Shown one piece after another: positions 15,348-23,276 of a stretch of 33,595 nt of DNA. The stretch is from the NCBI GenBank assembly GCA_035455265.1, contig DATIFK010000052.1, positions 1-33,595 on the forward strand, read 5' to 3'. This DNA is from MGOM01 sp035455265. GTDB lineage: Bacteria > Chloroflexota > Anaerolineae > Anaerolineales > E44-bin32. The stretch's first letter is position 1, and each line of letters opens with the position of its first letter. The notes under the pieces were generated by a model, which made no database searches, was not told where the DNA came from, and saw only the letters and a list, made by a program, of their open reading frames with translations. A program made the position numbers and the translations under genes.

Positions 15348-16487
15348 CTAGCGCGGCGCCGGCGTCGGCGCGGCGTCGTTCGGGAGGGCCGGCGCGGTGA
15401 TCTTGTCCAGGCGCGGCTCAATACCGTACGACAGCTTCGACGGGATGGTGATGTCGTAGTTGTCGACCAGGTATTGCAGGGTCACGCTGGTGGTGGCGTC
15501 GATGGACGTGTCGCCGGGAGCGCGCAGGGTCAGCACCAGATCGACCCCGGCTTTGATCGCCCAGTTCAACGCCAGGGCGTCCTGCGGCGTGACAATCAGG
15601 GTGATGATGTCCGGCGGCCGGACCGTGGTGGTGGTCGTCGTCTGGGTGGTCGTGGTCGTGGTGGGCGCACCGACACCCTGGGCCGGCACGGGGATGGCCC
15701 CGGCGGCCTCCTCTTCCTCCAGTTGGAAGGTGCCGACGTGCAGGACGGTGGCGTAGTCGATCAGCCGCTGCGACACGAGACGCGGCCGCTGGTTCTCGCT
15801 CGGTTCGGAGAACAACGACTGCTGGCTTTCCTCTTCGACGTCCATCCGGCCGAAGGGCGGCGGCTCGGGGTTGGTGCACTCGGGTCCGCGGTCACCCTGC
15901 TTCAGCTCCTGGCAGATCAGGGCCGTGAGGAAGGTGCCGTCGGGAGCCACCAGGAACTTCGTCTCGTTCGGCAGGATCGTCTGGAAATCGGGATCGATGT
16001 CAACGACCAGGAAGCTGGCCAAGACGTCCACTTGGTCGCCGTCGCGCAGGGCATAGGCGACGGAAGACAGCCGCGTAATCGGGACCGAGATAGCCGTCAT
16101 CCCGCGCGGGATGACCAGGGCAGCGTCGGAGCCGGTCGCCAGGACGTCGCCGGGGGTCTCGGTCACCATGTTCTGGGTGACCGGTAGACCGCGGGCGATG
16201 TCCATGCGGGCGCGGTGCCCGATCGCCTGGCCGGGATCGGTGAGCATGGTCTCGACCACCGAATCGGCCGGGAAGGGCGCCGAGATGACCGCGTCGCCGG
16301 GAATCACCGAGCCGCGAGCGATATCCTGAGCGGCGATGACGATGTAAGCGATATCGGGAGCCACCGGCGTGCCTTCCGGTTGGGCCGTGCCTCCACCGCC
16401 ACCCAGGCGCCGGAGGACCAGATAGATTGCCGCCACCCCCAGGAGCATGATCAGGGCCAGCATGATCAGGAGTCGCCCGCGACGCAT
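15348..16487 (-). CDS. cpaB: Flp pilus assembly protein CpaB (RcpC-like, SAF domain)
   Basis: 379-residue membrane-anchored protein. One N-terminal helix (5-25), a Gly-rich stretch, the SAF domain near 48-112 (VIAAQDIARGSVIPGDAV, RARMDIARGLPVTQNMV), then the RcpC-type region (MTAISVPITRLSSVAYALRD, GDQVDVLAS). An acidic/Pro-rich linker carries a poly-Thr run (276-288), followed by a conserved end (TLIVTPQDALALNWAIKAG). AGGAGG lies before the ATG. In diderms CpaB works with the secretin; none is encoded here, fitting a monoderm cell where CpaB would act in the wall. It has its own promoter. Confidence 0.9.
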   Translation of the reverse strand: MRRGRLLIMLALIMLLGVAAIYLVLRRLGGGGGTAQPEGTPVAPDIAYIVIAAQDIARGSVIPGDAVISAPFPADSVVETMLTDPGQAIGHRARMDIARGLPVTQNMVTETPGDVLATGSDAALVIPRGMTAISVPITRLSSVAYALRDGDQVDVLASFLVVDIDPDFQTILPNETKFLVAPDGTFLTALICQELKQGDRGPECTNPEPPPFGRMDVEEESQQSLFSEPSENQRPRLVSQRLIDYATVLHVGTFQLEEEEAAGAIPVPAQGVGAPTTTTTTQTTTTTTVRPPDIITLIVTPQDALALNWAIKAGVDLVLTLRAPGDTSIDATTSVTLQYLVDNYDITIPSKLSYGIEPRLDKITAPALPNDAAPTPAPR

Positions 16488-16530
16488 CCCTGCCTCCTAA
16501 GCCCAATGTGGTCGATTGTAGCAGACGCGT

Positions 16531-16558
16531 ATCATACCCGTTCAACAATAATTGTCAA
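16531..16558 (-). promoter_or_regulatory. Strong sigma-70-type promoter of cpaB and downstream tad genes
   Basis: On the minus strand, TTGACA (16558-16553), 16 bases, then TATGAT (16536-16531), about 44 bases upstream of the cpaB ATG. This near-consensus promoter lets the assembly genes be transcribed independently of flp. Confidence 0.75.
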
Positions 16559-16601
16559 GCACACCCACCTTTCAACTGCCTTACGGCCGAAAGGGACGAA
16601 G

Positions 16602-16626
16602 GGAGCCCTATCCAAGATAGGGCTCC
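16602..16626 (-). terminator. Hairpin terminator/attenuator downstream of flp
   Basis: A 10-bp perfect stem GGAGCCCTAT/ATAGGGCTCC with a 5-base loop starts about 36 bases after the flp stop on the minus strand and is followed by a pyrimidine-rich stretch (CTTCGTCCCTTTC). It lies upstream of the cpaB promoter and would end or reduce pilin transcripts. Confidence 0.7.
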
Positions 16627-16661
16627 TGTCGTCGGTGGCTCGAGAAAGAACCGGCCGTCCG

Positions 16662-16808
16662 CTAGATCGCGTTGACGATGTTGCTGAAAACGTTGCCGAT
16701 GGCCGGGCCGAGCAGCGCCAGGATGACGATCACGACGACGGCGACCAAAACAAGGATCAGAGCATACTCGACCAAACCTTGACCTTTCTCCTTCGGGAAG
16801 TACAGCAC
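16662..16808 (-). CDS. flp: Flp-type major pilin prepilin
   Basis: 48-residue protein, below the cut-off of ordinary ORF lists. The GTG start at 16808 lies 8 bases after a perfect AAAGGAGG. A GTG three codons upstream overlaps that Shine-Dalgarno and is rejected. The leader is 9 residues ending in Gly9, then QGLVEYA: cleavage after Gly gives Glu at +5 and Tyr at +6 of the mature pilin, the Flp hallmark. A hydrophobic segment (about 16-36) and LGPAIGNVFSNIVNAI complete the ~39-residue mature subunit. The prepilin peptidase (TadV/CpaA) and minor pilins TadE/F are not in the window. It is transcribed ahead of cpaB. Confidence 0.93.
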   Translation of the reverse strand: MLYFPKEKGQGLVEYALILVLVAVVVIVILALLGPAIGNVFSNIVNAI

Positions 16809-16863
16809 GTCGTTCACCTCCTTTCTATTCCGGAATGGCCCCGAATCCGCTCAGGGCAGCCCA

Positions 16864-16869
16864 ATTATA
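16864..16869 (-). promoter_or_regulatory. flp promoter -10 element
   Basis: Consensus TATAAT on the minus strand about 55 bases upstream of the flp start. The best -35 candidate, TTGTTC 18 bases further up, is weak. Between this and the kinase stop the 16809-16949 gap holds a tandem GACGCCAAAC pair, otherwise nothing notable. Confidence 0.55.
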
Positions 16870-16949
16870 GGGAGCCCCTAGTCCTCCGAACAATAGGACC
16901 GATGGTGGAGTGCCGACGCCAAACGACGCCAAACAGCGCCCGTCGGGGG

Positions 16950-18029
16950 TCAACCCCCCGCCGGTACCGTCAGGGAGATGCGGGCTCCCTTGCCGGGCGC
17001 GGTGTCGAAGTCGATCGTGCCGCCGGCCTGCTCGATGCGGTTGCGTAGCAGGAGCAGGCCCCGCCCCTCCCCGTCCTTGGGCTGCAGCCCGGCCGGGTCG
17101 AAGCCCCTCCCGTTGTCCTCCACTGCGGCCCGGATCTGCCGGTCATCGAGGTCCACGGTGACCTTGACCTGCGTCGCCTGGGCGTATTCGCGCACGTTGC
17201 CGAGCAGTTCCTGGATCGCCCGGAACACAAGGACTTCCCGATGCGGCTCCAGCCGCCGCTCCGTCCCGGTCACCACCAGGGTGAGCGCCAGCCCGGTCTT
17301 GTCCTTGATGGCCTCGGTGTAGCGGCGCACGGTCGGCACCAGGCCGAGGTCATCCAGCATCATCGGGCGCAAATCGAAGATGTAGTCGCGCACCTGCGAG
17401 AAGGTCGACGCCGCCGACGACTTCAAGTTCGTGAGCTCTTCGCGCGCCTTCTCCACGTCCGAGTCGAACAGGCGCAGGGCGATCTCCGTCTGCAGGATGA
17501 AGTTGGACAGCGCCTGGGCCGGACCATCGTGAATCTGGCGCGAGATCTTGCGCCGCTCTTCCTCCTGGGCGTCGATGACCTGCTCGACGGTCGAACCTTT
17601 GGTTTCTCCGGCGGGGCCGCCGCCGATGGCGATTTCCGGCCCGCCCTCCAGGAGCTGCAGCGTGCGCGCCAGCAGGTCGGCATAGCGCTTGAGATGGGTC
17701 TCGTCGCTCTGCAGCTTCTCCAGCTGGCCGCGCATCGTGAAGAGGCGCTGCTGCGCATCCTGAGCGGACTCGTAGGCGTTGCGGATGTCCTCGCGCGGGA
17801 CGGTGTCGAAGTTCGATTGGATCATGTGGAGCTGGCCGGTGATGGAGGCGTTGCGCTGGACGAGTTTGTCCACCTCCCCCTGGCTCTGCTCCACCAGCAG
17901 GCCAATCTCCTTCGCCTGGTTTCGGACCTGGGTCAGATCGGCCTTGGCGGTCTCGAGGAAGGCCTCCACGGGCGTGGCCTTAGCCTCCGCCTCTTTCTCC
18001 TTCCCTTTGTCCTTCGCCTTGTCCGCCAT
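16950..18029 (-). CDS. degS: DegS-like cytoplasmic sensor histidine kinase
   Basis: 359 residues with no membrane segment. A Lys/Glu-rich N-terminus, long coiled coil (about 25-130), HisKA_3 domain with RQIHDGPAQALSN (phospho-His167), FDLRPMMLDDLGLVPT near 218-233, N-box near 273-285 (Asn278), and DNGRGF at 305-310 in the HATPase domain. The IHDGPAQ box, DLRPM(M/A)LDDLGL(V/I)PT and cytoplasmic coiled-coil sensor match Bacillus DegS closely. The start at 18029 (GGAGAG upstream) is preferred over an upstream extension at 18074 that overlaps the regulator gene. It follows the regulator by 14 bases. The stop codon lies in the loop of a small GGGGG/CCCCC hairpin (16945-16959). The signal is unknown. 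Confidence 0.85.
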   Translation of the reverse strand: MADKAKDKGKEKEAEAKATPVEAFLETAKADLTQVRNQAKEIGLLVEQSQGEVDKLVQRNASITGQLHMIQSNFDTVPREDIRNAYESAQDAQQRLFTMRGQLEKLQSDETHLKRYADLLARTLQLLEGGPEIAIGGGPAGETKGSTVEQVIDAQEEERRKISRQIHDGPAQALSNFILQTEIALRLFDSDVEKAREELTNLKSSAASTFSQVRDYIFDLRPMMLDDLGLVPTVRRYTEAIKDKTGLALTLVVTGTERRLEPHREVLVFRAIQELLGNVREYAQATQVKVTVDLDDRQIRAAVEDNGRGFDPAGLQPKDGEGRGLLLLRNRIEQAGGTIDFDTAPGKGARISLTVPAGG

Positions 18030-18043
18030 CGTTGCTCTCCGGC

Positions 18044-18736
18044 CTACTTGCGCGTGTCCTGCAGGCGTACCCAACCGTGACGCAACGCGTAGACCGCCGC
18101 CTGCGTGCGATCCTCGACGTCGAGCTTATGCAGGATGGCCGTCATGTGGTTCTTCACGGTCTGGTGGCTGATCCCCAGTTTCGAGGCGATCTCCTTGTTG
18201 CTCAACCCGCGCGTGACGAACTGGAGGATTTCCATCTCGCGCGGCGACAGGGGAGCGAAGGCCTCCACGTCCCCGTCCAGATGCGGCCGGCGGACGGTCT
18301 CCACCCCGCGGGACAGCCACTGCTGCAGCCCGGCTTCGTCGTAAACCTGGTCGCCGACGACGAAGAAGCCGCGGGCGACGTGGCGGATCACATCCACCAG
18401 CTTGCCGGCCTCGATGTCCTTCGAGCAGTAAGCCGCCGCGCCGGCCGAGAACGCGTGAAGCACCTGCTGGACATCGTCGTAGGCGGTCAGCAGGACGATC
18501 GATGTCCCCAGCCGGTCGGCGGCGATCTGCCGCGTGACCTGGATTCCGTTCATGATCGGGAGGTTGACGTCAACCAGGGCGACGCTGGGGCGGTGCTCGC
18601 GGATCAAGTCGATCGCTTGATCGCCGCTAGTGCCTTCGGCCAGGACGCGCAGGCCTTCCTCCGCGTCCAACACGTTGCGGACCCCCTCGCGGAATAGCGG
18701 ATGATCATCGACGATGATGACGCCGATCGGGTCCAT
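18044..18736 (-). CDS. degU: DegU-like NarL/FixJ-family response regulator
   Basis: 230-residue DNA-binding regulator, partner of the adjacent kinase. Receiver domain 1-120 with D10-D11, phospho-acceptor Asp56 (ALVDVNLP), Thr near 84 and Lys106. LuxR-type HTH near 162-225 (LSPREMEILQFVTRGLSNKEIA, ISHQTVKNHMTAILHKL). The tail DRTQAAVYALRHGW parallels the DRTQAVV...GW tail of Bacillus DegU. It starts three bases after the stop of a GT-C gene and may also have a local promoter within that gene's end. Position suggests control of the flanking tad and glycosyltransferase genes, which is inference. Confidence 0.87.
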   Translation of the reverse strand: MDPIGVIIVDDHPLFREGVRNVLDAEEGLRVLAEGTSGDQAIDLIREHRPSVALVDVNLPIMNGIQVTRQIAADRLGTSIVLLTAYDDVQQVLHAFSAGAAAYCSKDIEAGKLVDVIRHVARGFFVVGDQVYDEAGLQQWLSRGVETVRRPHLDGDVEAFAPLSPREMEILQFVTRGLSNKEIASKLGISHQTVKNHMTAILHKLDVEDRTQAAVYALRHGWVRLQDTRK

Positions 18737-18739
18737 GCG

Positions 18740-20263
18740 TTAGGGCGAGTATAGCATACACGTCGGGCGGGCGGCAAACGAGGCCGGGGCCCAGCGGTAG
18801 ACGACCATCGATTCGCCTCCTGCCGCCGGGGCGAAAACGCCCGGGGAGGTGTAGACCGGCTGGCCGCAGGCCGAGAGCAGCGGATACCAATCCGGAAACG
18901 TGACGAGGTAACTCACGCGACGCACCTGCAGCTCGCGGGCGAGGGCCGCCTCGTCGCGCAAGATGGGGATGAGTTCGGGGTCCGTCAGGCCCGCCAGGTC
19001 CACCAGGGTGTGCCGGCCGAAGTACCCAAGGGCACCGATGTCGTGGGCCGCCACGACCGCCTCGGGCTCGGTGTGGTCGGCCACCCAGCGCGCCGTGTCG
19101 ACCATCTCGCTCTCGATGATCGCCACGTCGTCACCGTAGGCGCGGCCCCCCAGCACGAGGAACGCCAGCAACACGACGGCGGCGGCGCCCAACCAGACGC
19201 GCCCGGCGATCCAGCGCGCTCGGTCCACGCCCGCCGCGAGCCAGGGCACCATCCCGCACCAACCGAGCACGATCAGCGTCGGCAGTATGGGGATCTGGTA
19301 GCGGCCATGCTGGTACGCCACCGGCAGCCTCAGTGCGTAAACCACCAGGTACCCGGCCGTCCACAGGGCGGGGCCGAGCTGCGCCCACGACCGCATCCTC
19401 AACAGGCGGACCGCCTCGAGAACCACACCGATCGCGAGCAGACCACCGATGCCTGCCAGCGGCGCCCGTACCAATGCGAGCAGCCGAACGAGCAGCGGCG
19501 CGGAGGTCAGAACGGCGTACTCGGCCTGCTTGGCGAAGAAGGTACTTGGCCACCAGCTTCCGCCGACAAGCCGCAGGAAGACGAGGTACGGCACGAGGCC
19601 GCACGCAATCCCCAGAGCCAGCCGCGCACTGTCGCGCAACGCAGACTTCAGATTGCGGCCGGGGCGAAGCCAGGCGTGCCATCCGGCCGGGCCAACGAGG
19701 GTCAGCGCGTCCGGACGCGCCCATAGGCCCACTCCAATAGCGGCGCCGACCTGAAAGGGGCTCCAGTTCTCTCTTTGCAGCAGGAGGAACACCACAACCG
19801 CGGCCGCGGCCAGCAGGAGGGTCTCCATCCCCGAGACCGCCGACCAGACCAGGTGCCACTCGAGCACAACCGTCAGACCCACCGCTGCAGGGATCCAGCT
19901 TGCCCCCCTCGACCGGTGTTGCGCCCATCGCCCGGCGAGCCAGGCGGTGGCGACGAGCGCGGCCGTCCCTAACGCGAAGGCCCAGAATCGTGGGTCGAGC
20001 CGAATCCAGTAGCCGATGGACAGCAAGATGGTCCACAGAGGAGAGGTCGTGCCTGCGCTGGGAACGCCGGGAAGGAACGACCACTCCCCGCGCGTCGCCA
20101 GGTTGCGCGCGTACGTCTGATGGATCCAGGCGTCGTCGAGCGGAAATCCGACACGATAGACGTGCGCGCTCCAGGCGATGTAGCCGGCGGAGACCAGCAG
20201 GCCCAGGGCGATCAGGATGGGGATCCGACCGCGCCGGAGAGGTCGCCGCATCTCATCCATCAT
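18740..20263 (-). CDS. GT-C-type polytopic membrane glycosyltransferase (DDAW family)
   Basis: 507 residues, about ten predicted membrane helices and a C-terminal extracytoplasmic region. The first outside loop has LDDAWIHQTYARNL near 42-55, where GT-C enzymes carry their catalytic acidic residue, followed by GTTSPLW near 70. The C-terminal part reads AHDIGALGYFGRHTLVDLAGLTDP split over about 405-430. The layout is that of GT-C enzymes using polyprenyl-phosphate sugars (AftB/PMT-like); sugar and acceptor are unknown. It is paralogous to the gene at 28955. Start ATG-ATG follows the previous stop by three bases. Last glycosyltransferase before degU. Confidence 0.75.
   Translation of the reverse strand: MMDEMRRPLRRGRIPILIALGLLVSAGYIAWSAHVYRVGFPLDDAWIHQTYARNLATRGEWSFLPGVPSAGTTSPLWTILLSIGYWIRLDPRFWAFALGTAALVATAWLAGRWAQHRSRGASWIPAAVGLTVVLEWHLVWSAVSGMETLLLAAAAVVVFLLLQRENWSPFQVGAAIGVGLWARPDALTLVGPAGWHAWLRPGRNLKSALRDSARLALGIACGLVPYLVFLRLVGGSWWPSTFFAKQAEYAVLTSAPLLVRLLALVRAPLAGIGGLLAIGVVLEAVRLLRMRSWAQLGPALWTAGYLVVYALRLPVAYQHGRYQIPILPTLIVLGWCGMVPWLAAGVDRARWIAGRVWLGAAAVVLLAFLVLGGRAYGDDVAIIESEMVDTARWVADHTEPEAVVAAHDIGALGYFGRHTLVDLAGLTDPELIPILRDEAALARELQVRRVSYLVTFPDWYPLLSACGQPVYTSPGVFAPAAGGESMVVYRWAPASFAARPTCMLYSP
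18748..18777 (-). promoter_or_regulatory. Candidate internal promoter for the degU-degS pair
   Basis: On the minus strand TTGCCG (18777-18772), 18 bases, TATACT (18753-18748), 11 bases before the regulator ATG. The transcript would have a leader of only about 4-5 bases. The site lies inside the 3' end of the upstream GT-C gene. Moderate match only. Confidence 0.4.
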
Positions 20264-20266
20264 CGG

Positions 20267-21820
20267 CTAGCGAATCACGGGGAACACGTAAGCCGGAAGC
20301 CCATCGGGGTCGGTGAAGGAACTCGGTGCGCCGAGGAAGTCCGGGCGCGGCGCGCCGTCGTACAGGCCGTCCAGGCCTCGCGGGTGGTTGTTCTCCAGAA
20401 GGACCCACGCCACCGAATAGCGTTCCACCACGGCGCGCAGCGTCTCCTCACCACCATCCGGGATCGCCACCGTGGCGCCTCCGGTTGCCAGATGCAGGCC
20501 GGGAGGGTCGTTGACGGCTGCGGTCCCGCCCGGCAGAAGCACGGCCGCTTCAGCGTACGTGCGCGCGTTGCGCTCCCACCCCGCCCCGCCACCGTTTCCC
20601 GTGAGTCGGGACCACATCGCCCAGGCCGTGAAGGCCACAGCCAGCGCGACCGCCGTCGAGGCGAACAGGCGCAGGGCTCGGTCGGCGGTCCATCGGCGCA
20701 GTCGCACTGCCAGGCCGACGATGGCTTCCAGCCCTTCGGGCACCAGGGCGAAGAAGAGCGGTGCGAGCGCCGCGCTCGAATGGAAGAAGCCTCCCCTCGC
20801 GCCGGCATAGGGAAAGGCGAACGACATCACGACCAGGAGAGCGACGAGGTAGGCGAATCCCACGCCGACGAGAGGCGCCGTCCGACGGCGCCAGGCGCCG
20901 ACGGCCATGGCAGGGGCAAGGAACACCAATCCGCTGACGATCAGGAGGCTGCGCGCGTCCGTGGCCAAAGCCCTGAGCCGCTCGCCGATCAAGAACGGGA
21001 ATCCGGCTGACCACCATCGAGTGGGCGTCAGGATCGAGGCCGGATAGGCGAAGGTCTCGTCGTACGACAGGAGCCAAAGCGTGCGACCACCGGCGGATGG
21101 CCAGAGCCGGCCCGTATCGGCGAGGTTCCTCCACAGCCAGGGGGTCATGACGGCGATGTAACCCAAACCTGCGGCGAGGACGAGTCGGGGTTTGCCTCCG
21201 CGCGTGGCCGCGATCGCGACGAGCAGCGGCGCCCAAAGCAGGAATCCGTCGGCGCGAGTCCAATGCGCCATTCCAATGAGGGCGCCGGCCAGCGCTGCCC
21301 CGCGCGGGCCGAGGCCGCTCCGGCCGGCCAAGAGGAGCGCTCCGCCTCCTGTGAGGGCGAACAGGCCGAAGGTGTCCGTGGTCAACAGAAACGGGAGGAA
21401 CAATCCCGGGAACGCCGCCAGCCATGCAGCCAGCCGTGCGTGCCCCCGTTGGCCGTAGAGCTGCCAGGCCGCCGCGTAGGCCAGGACGGGCCATGCAGCC
21501 GCAACCAACAGGAAGGGGATCTGCGCGCCCCGAAAACTGTCCCCGAAGACCGCAATGCCCGCGGCGGAGACGAGGCTGGCGAGGGGCATCCAGTATTGGT
21601 GGGAAGGATGCGGGACTCCTGCGGGGTCGTCCAAGTAGTTCCATAGGAACGGTTCCTGGAAGCCGCGCCCGGCGGCCAGCTGCTGCCCTGTCGCCTGGTA
21701 GTACTCGGCGTCCATGTACCCCGGAGATCGGAGAAAGGAACCGAGGGCGGCGTACAGCAGCAGCGCCGTGCCGTAGATCAGAAGCATGTCCCTTCGGTGG
21801 AGGTCAGTTGGAGAAGACAT
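20267..21820 (-). CDS. GT-C-type polytopic membrane protein (MDAEYY family)
   Basis: 517 residues with many hydrophobic helices and a soluble C-terminal ~100 residues. The first outside loop reads GYMDAEYYQATGQQLAAGRGF near 34-54, placing acidic residues where GT-C catalysis occurs. PHPSHQYWMPL near 70-80 and MAHWTRADGFLLW near 183-195 resemble ArnT/PMT_2-type proteins. ATG 21820 overlaps the upstream gene by 17 bases; ATG 21787, just after that gene's stop with GAAGGGA before it, is an alternative. Specific substrate unknown. Confidence 0.7.
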   Translation of the reverse strand: MSSPTDLHRRDMLLIYGTALLLYAALGSFLRSPGYMDAEYYQATGQQLAAGRGFQEPFLWNYLDDPAGVPHPSHQYWMPLASLVSAAGIAVFGDSFRGAQIPFLLVAAAWPVLAYAAAWQLYGQRGHARLAAWLAAFPGLFLPFLLTTDTFGLFALTGGGALLLAGRSGLGPRGAALAGALIGMAHWTRADGFLLWAPLLVAIAATRGGKPRLVLAAGLGYIAVMTPWLWRNLADTGRLWPSAGGRTLWLLSYDETFAYPASILTPTRWWSAGFPFLIGERLRALATDARSLLIVSGLVFLAPAMAVGAWRRRTAPLVGVGFAYLVALLVVMSFAFPYAGARGGFFHSSAALAPLFFALVPEGLEAIVGLAVRLRRWTADRALRLFASTAVALAVAFTAWAMWSRLTGNGGGAGWERNARTYAEAAVLLPGGTAAVNDPPGLHLATGGATVAIPDGGEETLRAVVERYSVAWVLLENNHPRGLDGLYDGAPRPDFLGAPSSFTDPDGLPAYVFPVIR

Positions 21821-23276
21821 AGACGAGCAAATCCCCGAAGCGAGTGAGTTGTTCCTGAGAGTAGTGGTGGCGGAGCCAGATCAGTTGGGGATGATCGGCT
21901 GCGCCACCCGCTTTGTACTCGTCGATGGCGCGTTGAAAGACGACGAAGTACACCGTCGAGGCGCCTCGCACCGCCGATTCCAGATCCGAGGCGGGGAAGA
22001 TCCCCATCGCCTTTTGGGTCGCCGGGGCCAGTGTGTCGTTGTGCGAACCAGGCTCGTCCGGAAGGAAGGACTGCTCGAGCTGCGGCGCGTACACCGCCGT
22101 CGGGAAATAGCTCAGCTTGTTGTCGTGCACAACGACGGCTCCCGGTCCGACCTGCGACTCCAGGTAGCCGGCGGCCCCCGCAAACGGAGATCGCGGGAAG
22201 GATCGATACGCGTACTGGGCGGGAAGGGAAACGGCCGCAGCCAGCAGAATGCATCCCGCCAAAGCAAAACGCACGACCGCCGCTTTGGCGCGCACGACGG
22301 CCGCGGCGGCCAGCATCAAATAGGCGAGCGCCGATGTCATGAACGCACGAGGAACGAAGACGGGCCGCATGACGTACGACGCCACGAAGAGAAGCAGCGG
22401 CGGAACCGCGAGCAGCACGACCAGGAAGCCGACCCCCTCCCCTTCTGAGGCGTGCATCAGGACGAACGCGGTCAGCACCACAGCCATCAAGGAGGCGGTC
22501 AACAGGACCACTTGTCCTGCCGCCGGCAGGGGAAGGTAGCCGTGGAACAACAACAAGGCCTGGAGCACCTCGAGAACGCCGGGTCGTGGCGTCCAGAACG
22601 CTGCCTGGATCTTGGCGATCTGCCCGGGCACAACGACAAGCCAGGGAATCATCAGGATCCCCATGACCAGCTGCGCCAAGAGGAGGCGCCGAAGGAACCC
22701 CCACTGGCGCTTCGCCAGGAAGAAGGCGTCCGGCGCGATGAGGGTGAAGACCGCCAGGTTGTGGCTGTAGGCCGCCACCAGGCCGCCAACAACGACGATC
22801 GCCCATGGCCATAGGCGTCGGGCTTGGGGGGACTGCCAGGCCTCGGCCACCCCCCACGCATACAGCGCCAGGCCCAACGTCATCAGCGTGTACATCCGCA
22901 GCTCTTGGGCCTGGTAGATCTGCAAGGGCGAGACCGCCACAAAGAACCCGGTGACGAGGGCGACGCGCACGTCGAACAGGCGCAGCGCAAGCGCAAACGC
23001 TGCCGCAATGGTCGCCACGCCGAGCAGCGCGCCGAGCAGACGCCAACCGGCGATCGAGGACGTCAGGGTCATCCAAAGGTGAAGCAGGAAGTAGTAGAGG
23101 GGCGGCATCGTGTCGGCAGCGGTGCCCCGCACGATCGAAGCGAGGTTCCCCCGCGAGAGAAAGACGCTGAACGCGTCGTCGTACCAGATGGGCCGGGCCC
23201 CGGCGTCGATCAGGCGCAACACGAGCCCCAGCGCCAGTTCGAGGCCCAGCAGCAGACCTGCCGTTCGCCGACTCAC
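21804..23276 (-). CDS. GT-C-type polytopic membrane glycosyltransferase (WYDDAFS family)
   Basis: About 490 residues from the GTG at 23276, which overlaps the upstream stop as GTGA. An in-frame ATG at 23303 and a longer open frame upstream are possible but would overlap the preceding gene. An N-terminal helix, then PIWYDDAFSVFLSRG with the acidic pair in the first outside loop, TMPPLYYFLLHLWM near 53, and QAQELRMYTLM near 110, the Q-x-x-x-x-R-Y/M-Y pattern common in GT39/PMT_2-like membrane transferases. A C-terminal extracytoplasmic tail follows. Probably uses a lipid-linked sugar. Substrate not inferable. Confidence 0.75.
   Translation of the reverse strand: MSRRTAGLLLGLELALGLVLRLIDAGARPIWYDDAFSVFLSRGNLASIVRGTAADTMPPLYYFLLHLWMTLTSSIAGWRLLGALLGVATIAAAFALALRLFDVRVALVTGFFVAVSPLQIYQAQELRMYTLMTLGLALYAWGVAEAWQSPQARRLWPWAIVVVGGLVAAYSHNLAVFTLIAPDAFFLAKRQWGFLRRLLLAQLVMGILMIPWLVVVPGQIAKIQAAFWTPRPGVLEVLQALLLFHGYLPLPAAGQVVLLTASLMAVVLTAFVLMHASEGEGVGFLVVLLAVPPLLLFVASYVMRPVFVPRAFMTSALAYLMLAAAAVVRAKAAVVRFALAGCILLAAAVSLPAQYAYRSFPRSPFAGAAGYLESQVGPGAVVVHDNKLSYFPTAVYAPQLEQSFLPDEPGSHNDTLAPATQKAMGIFPASDLESAVRGASTVYFVVFQRAIDEYKAGGAADHPQLIWLRHHYSQEQLTRFGDLLVYVFSN

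Noticed and set aside
11966..16187. Very long plus-strand frames (749 and 545 residues) across the tad genes
   Set aside because: Their composition (Asp/His/Arg/Gly-rich) and exact opposition to conserved tadA, cpaE and cpaB frames mark them as antisense shadows.
16945..16959. GGGGG/CCCCC mini-hairpin at the kinase stop as a full terminator
   Set aside because: A 5-bp stem with no T-run is too weak to claim; only mentioned with the kinase gene.
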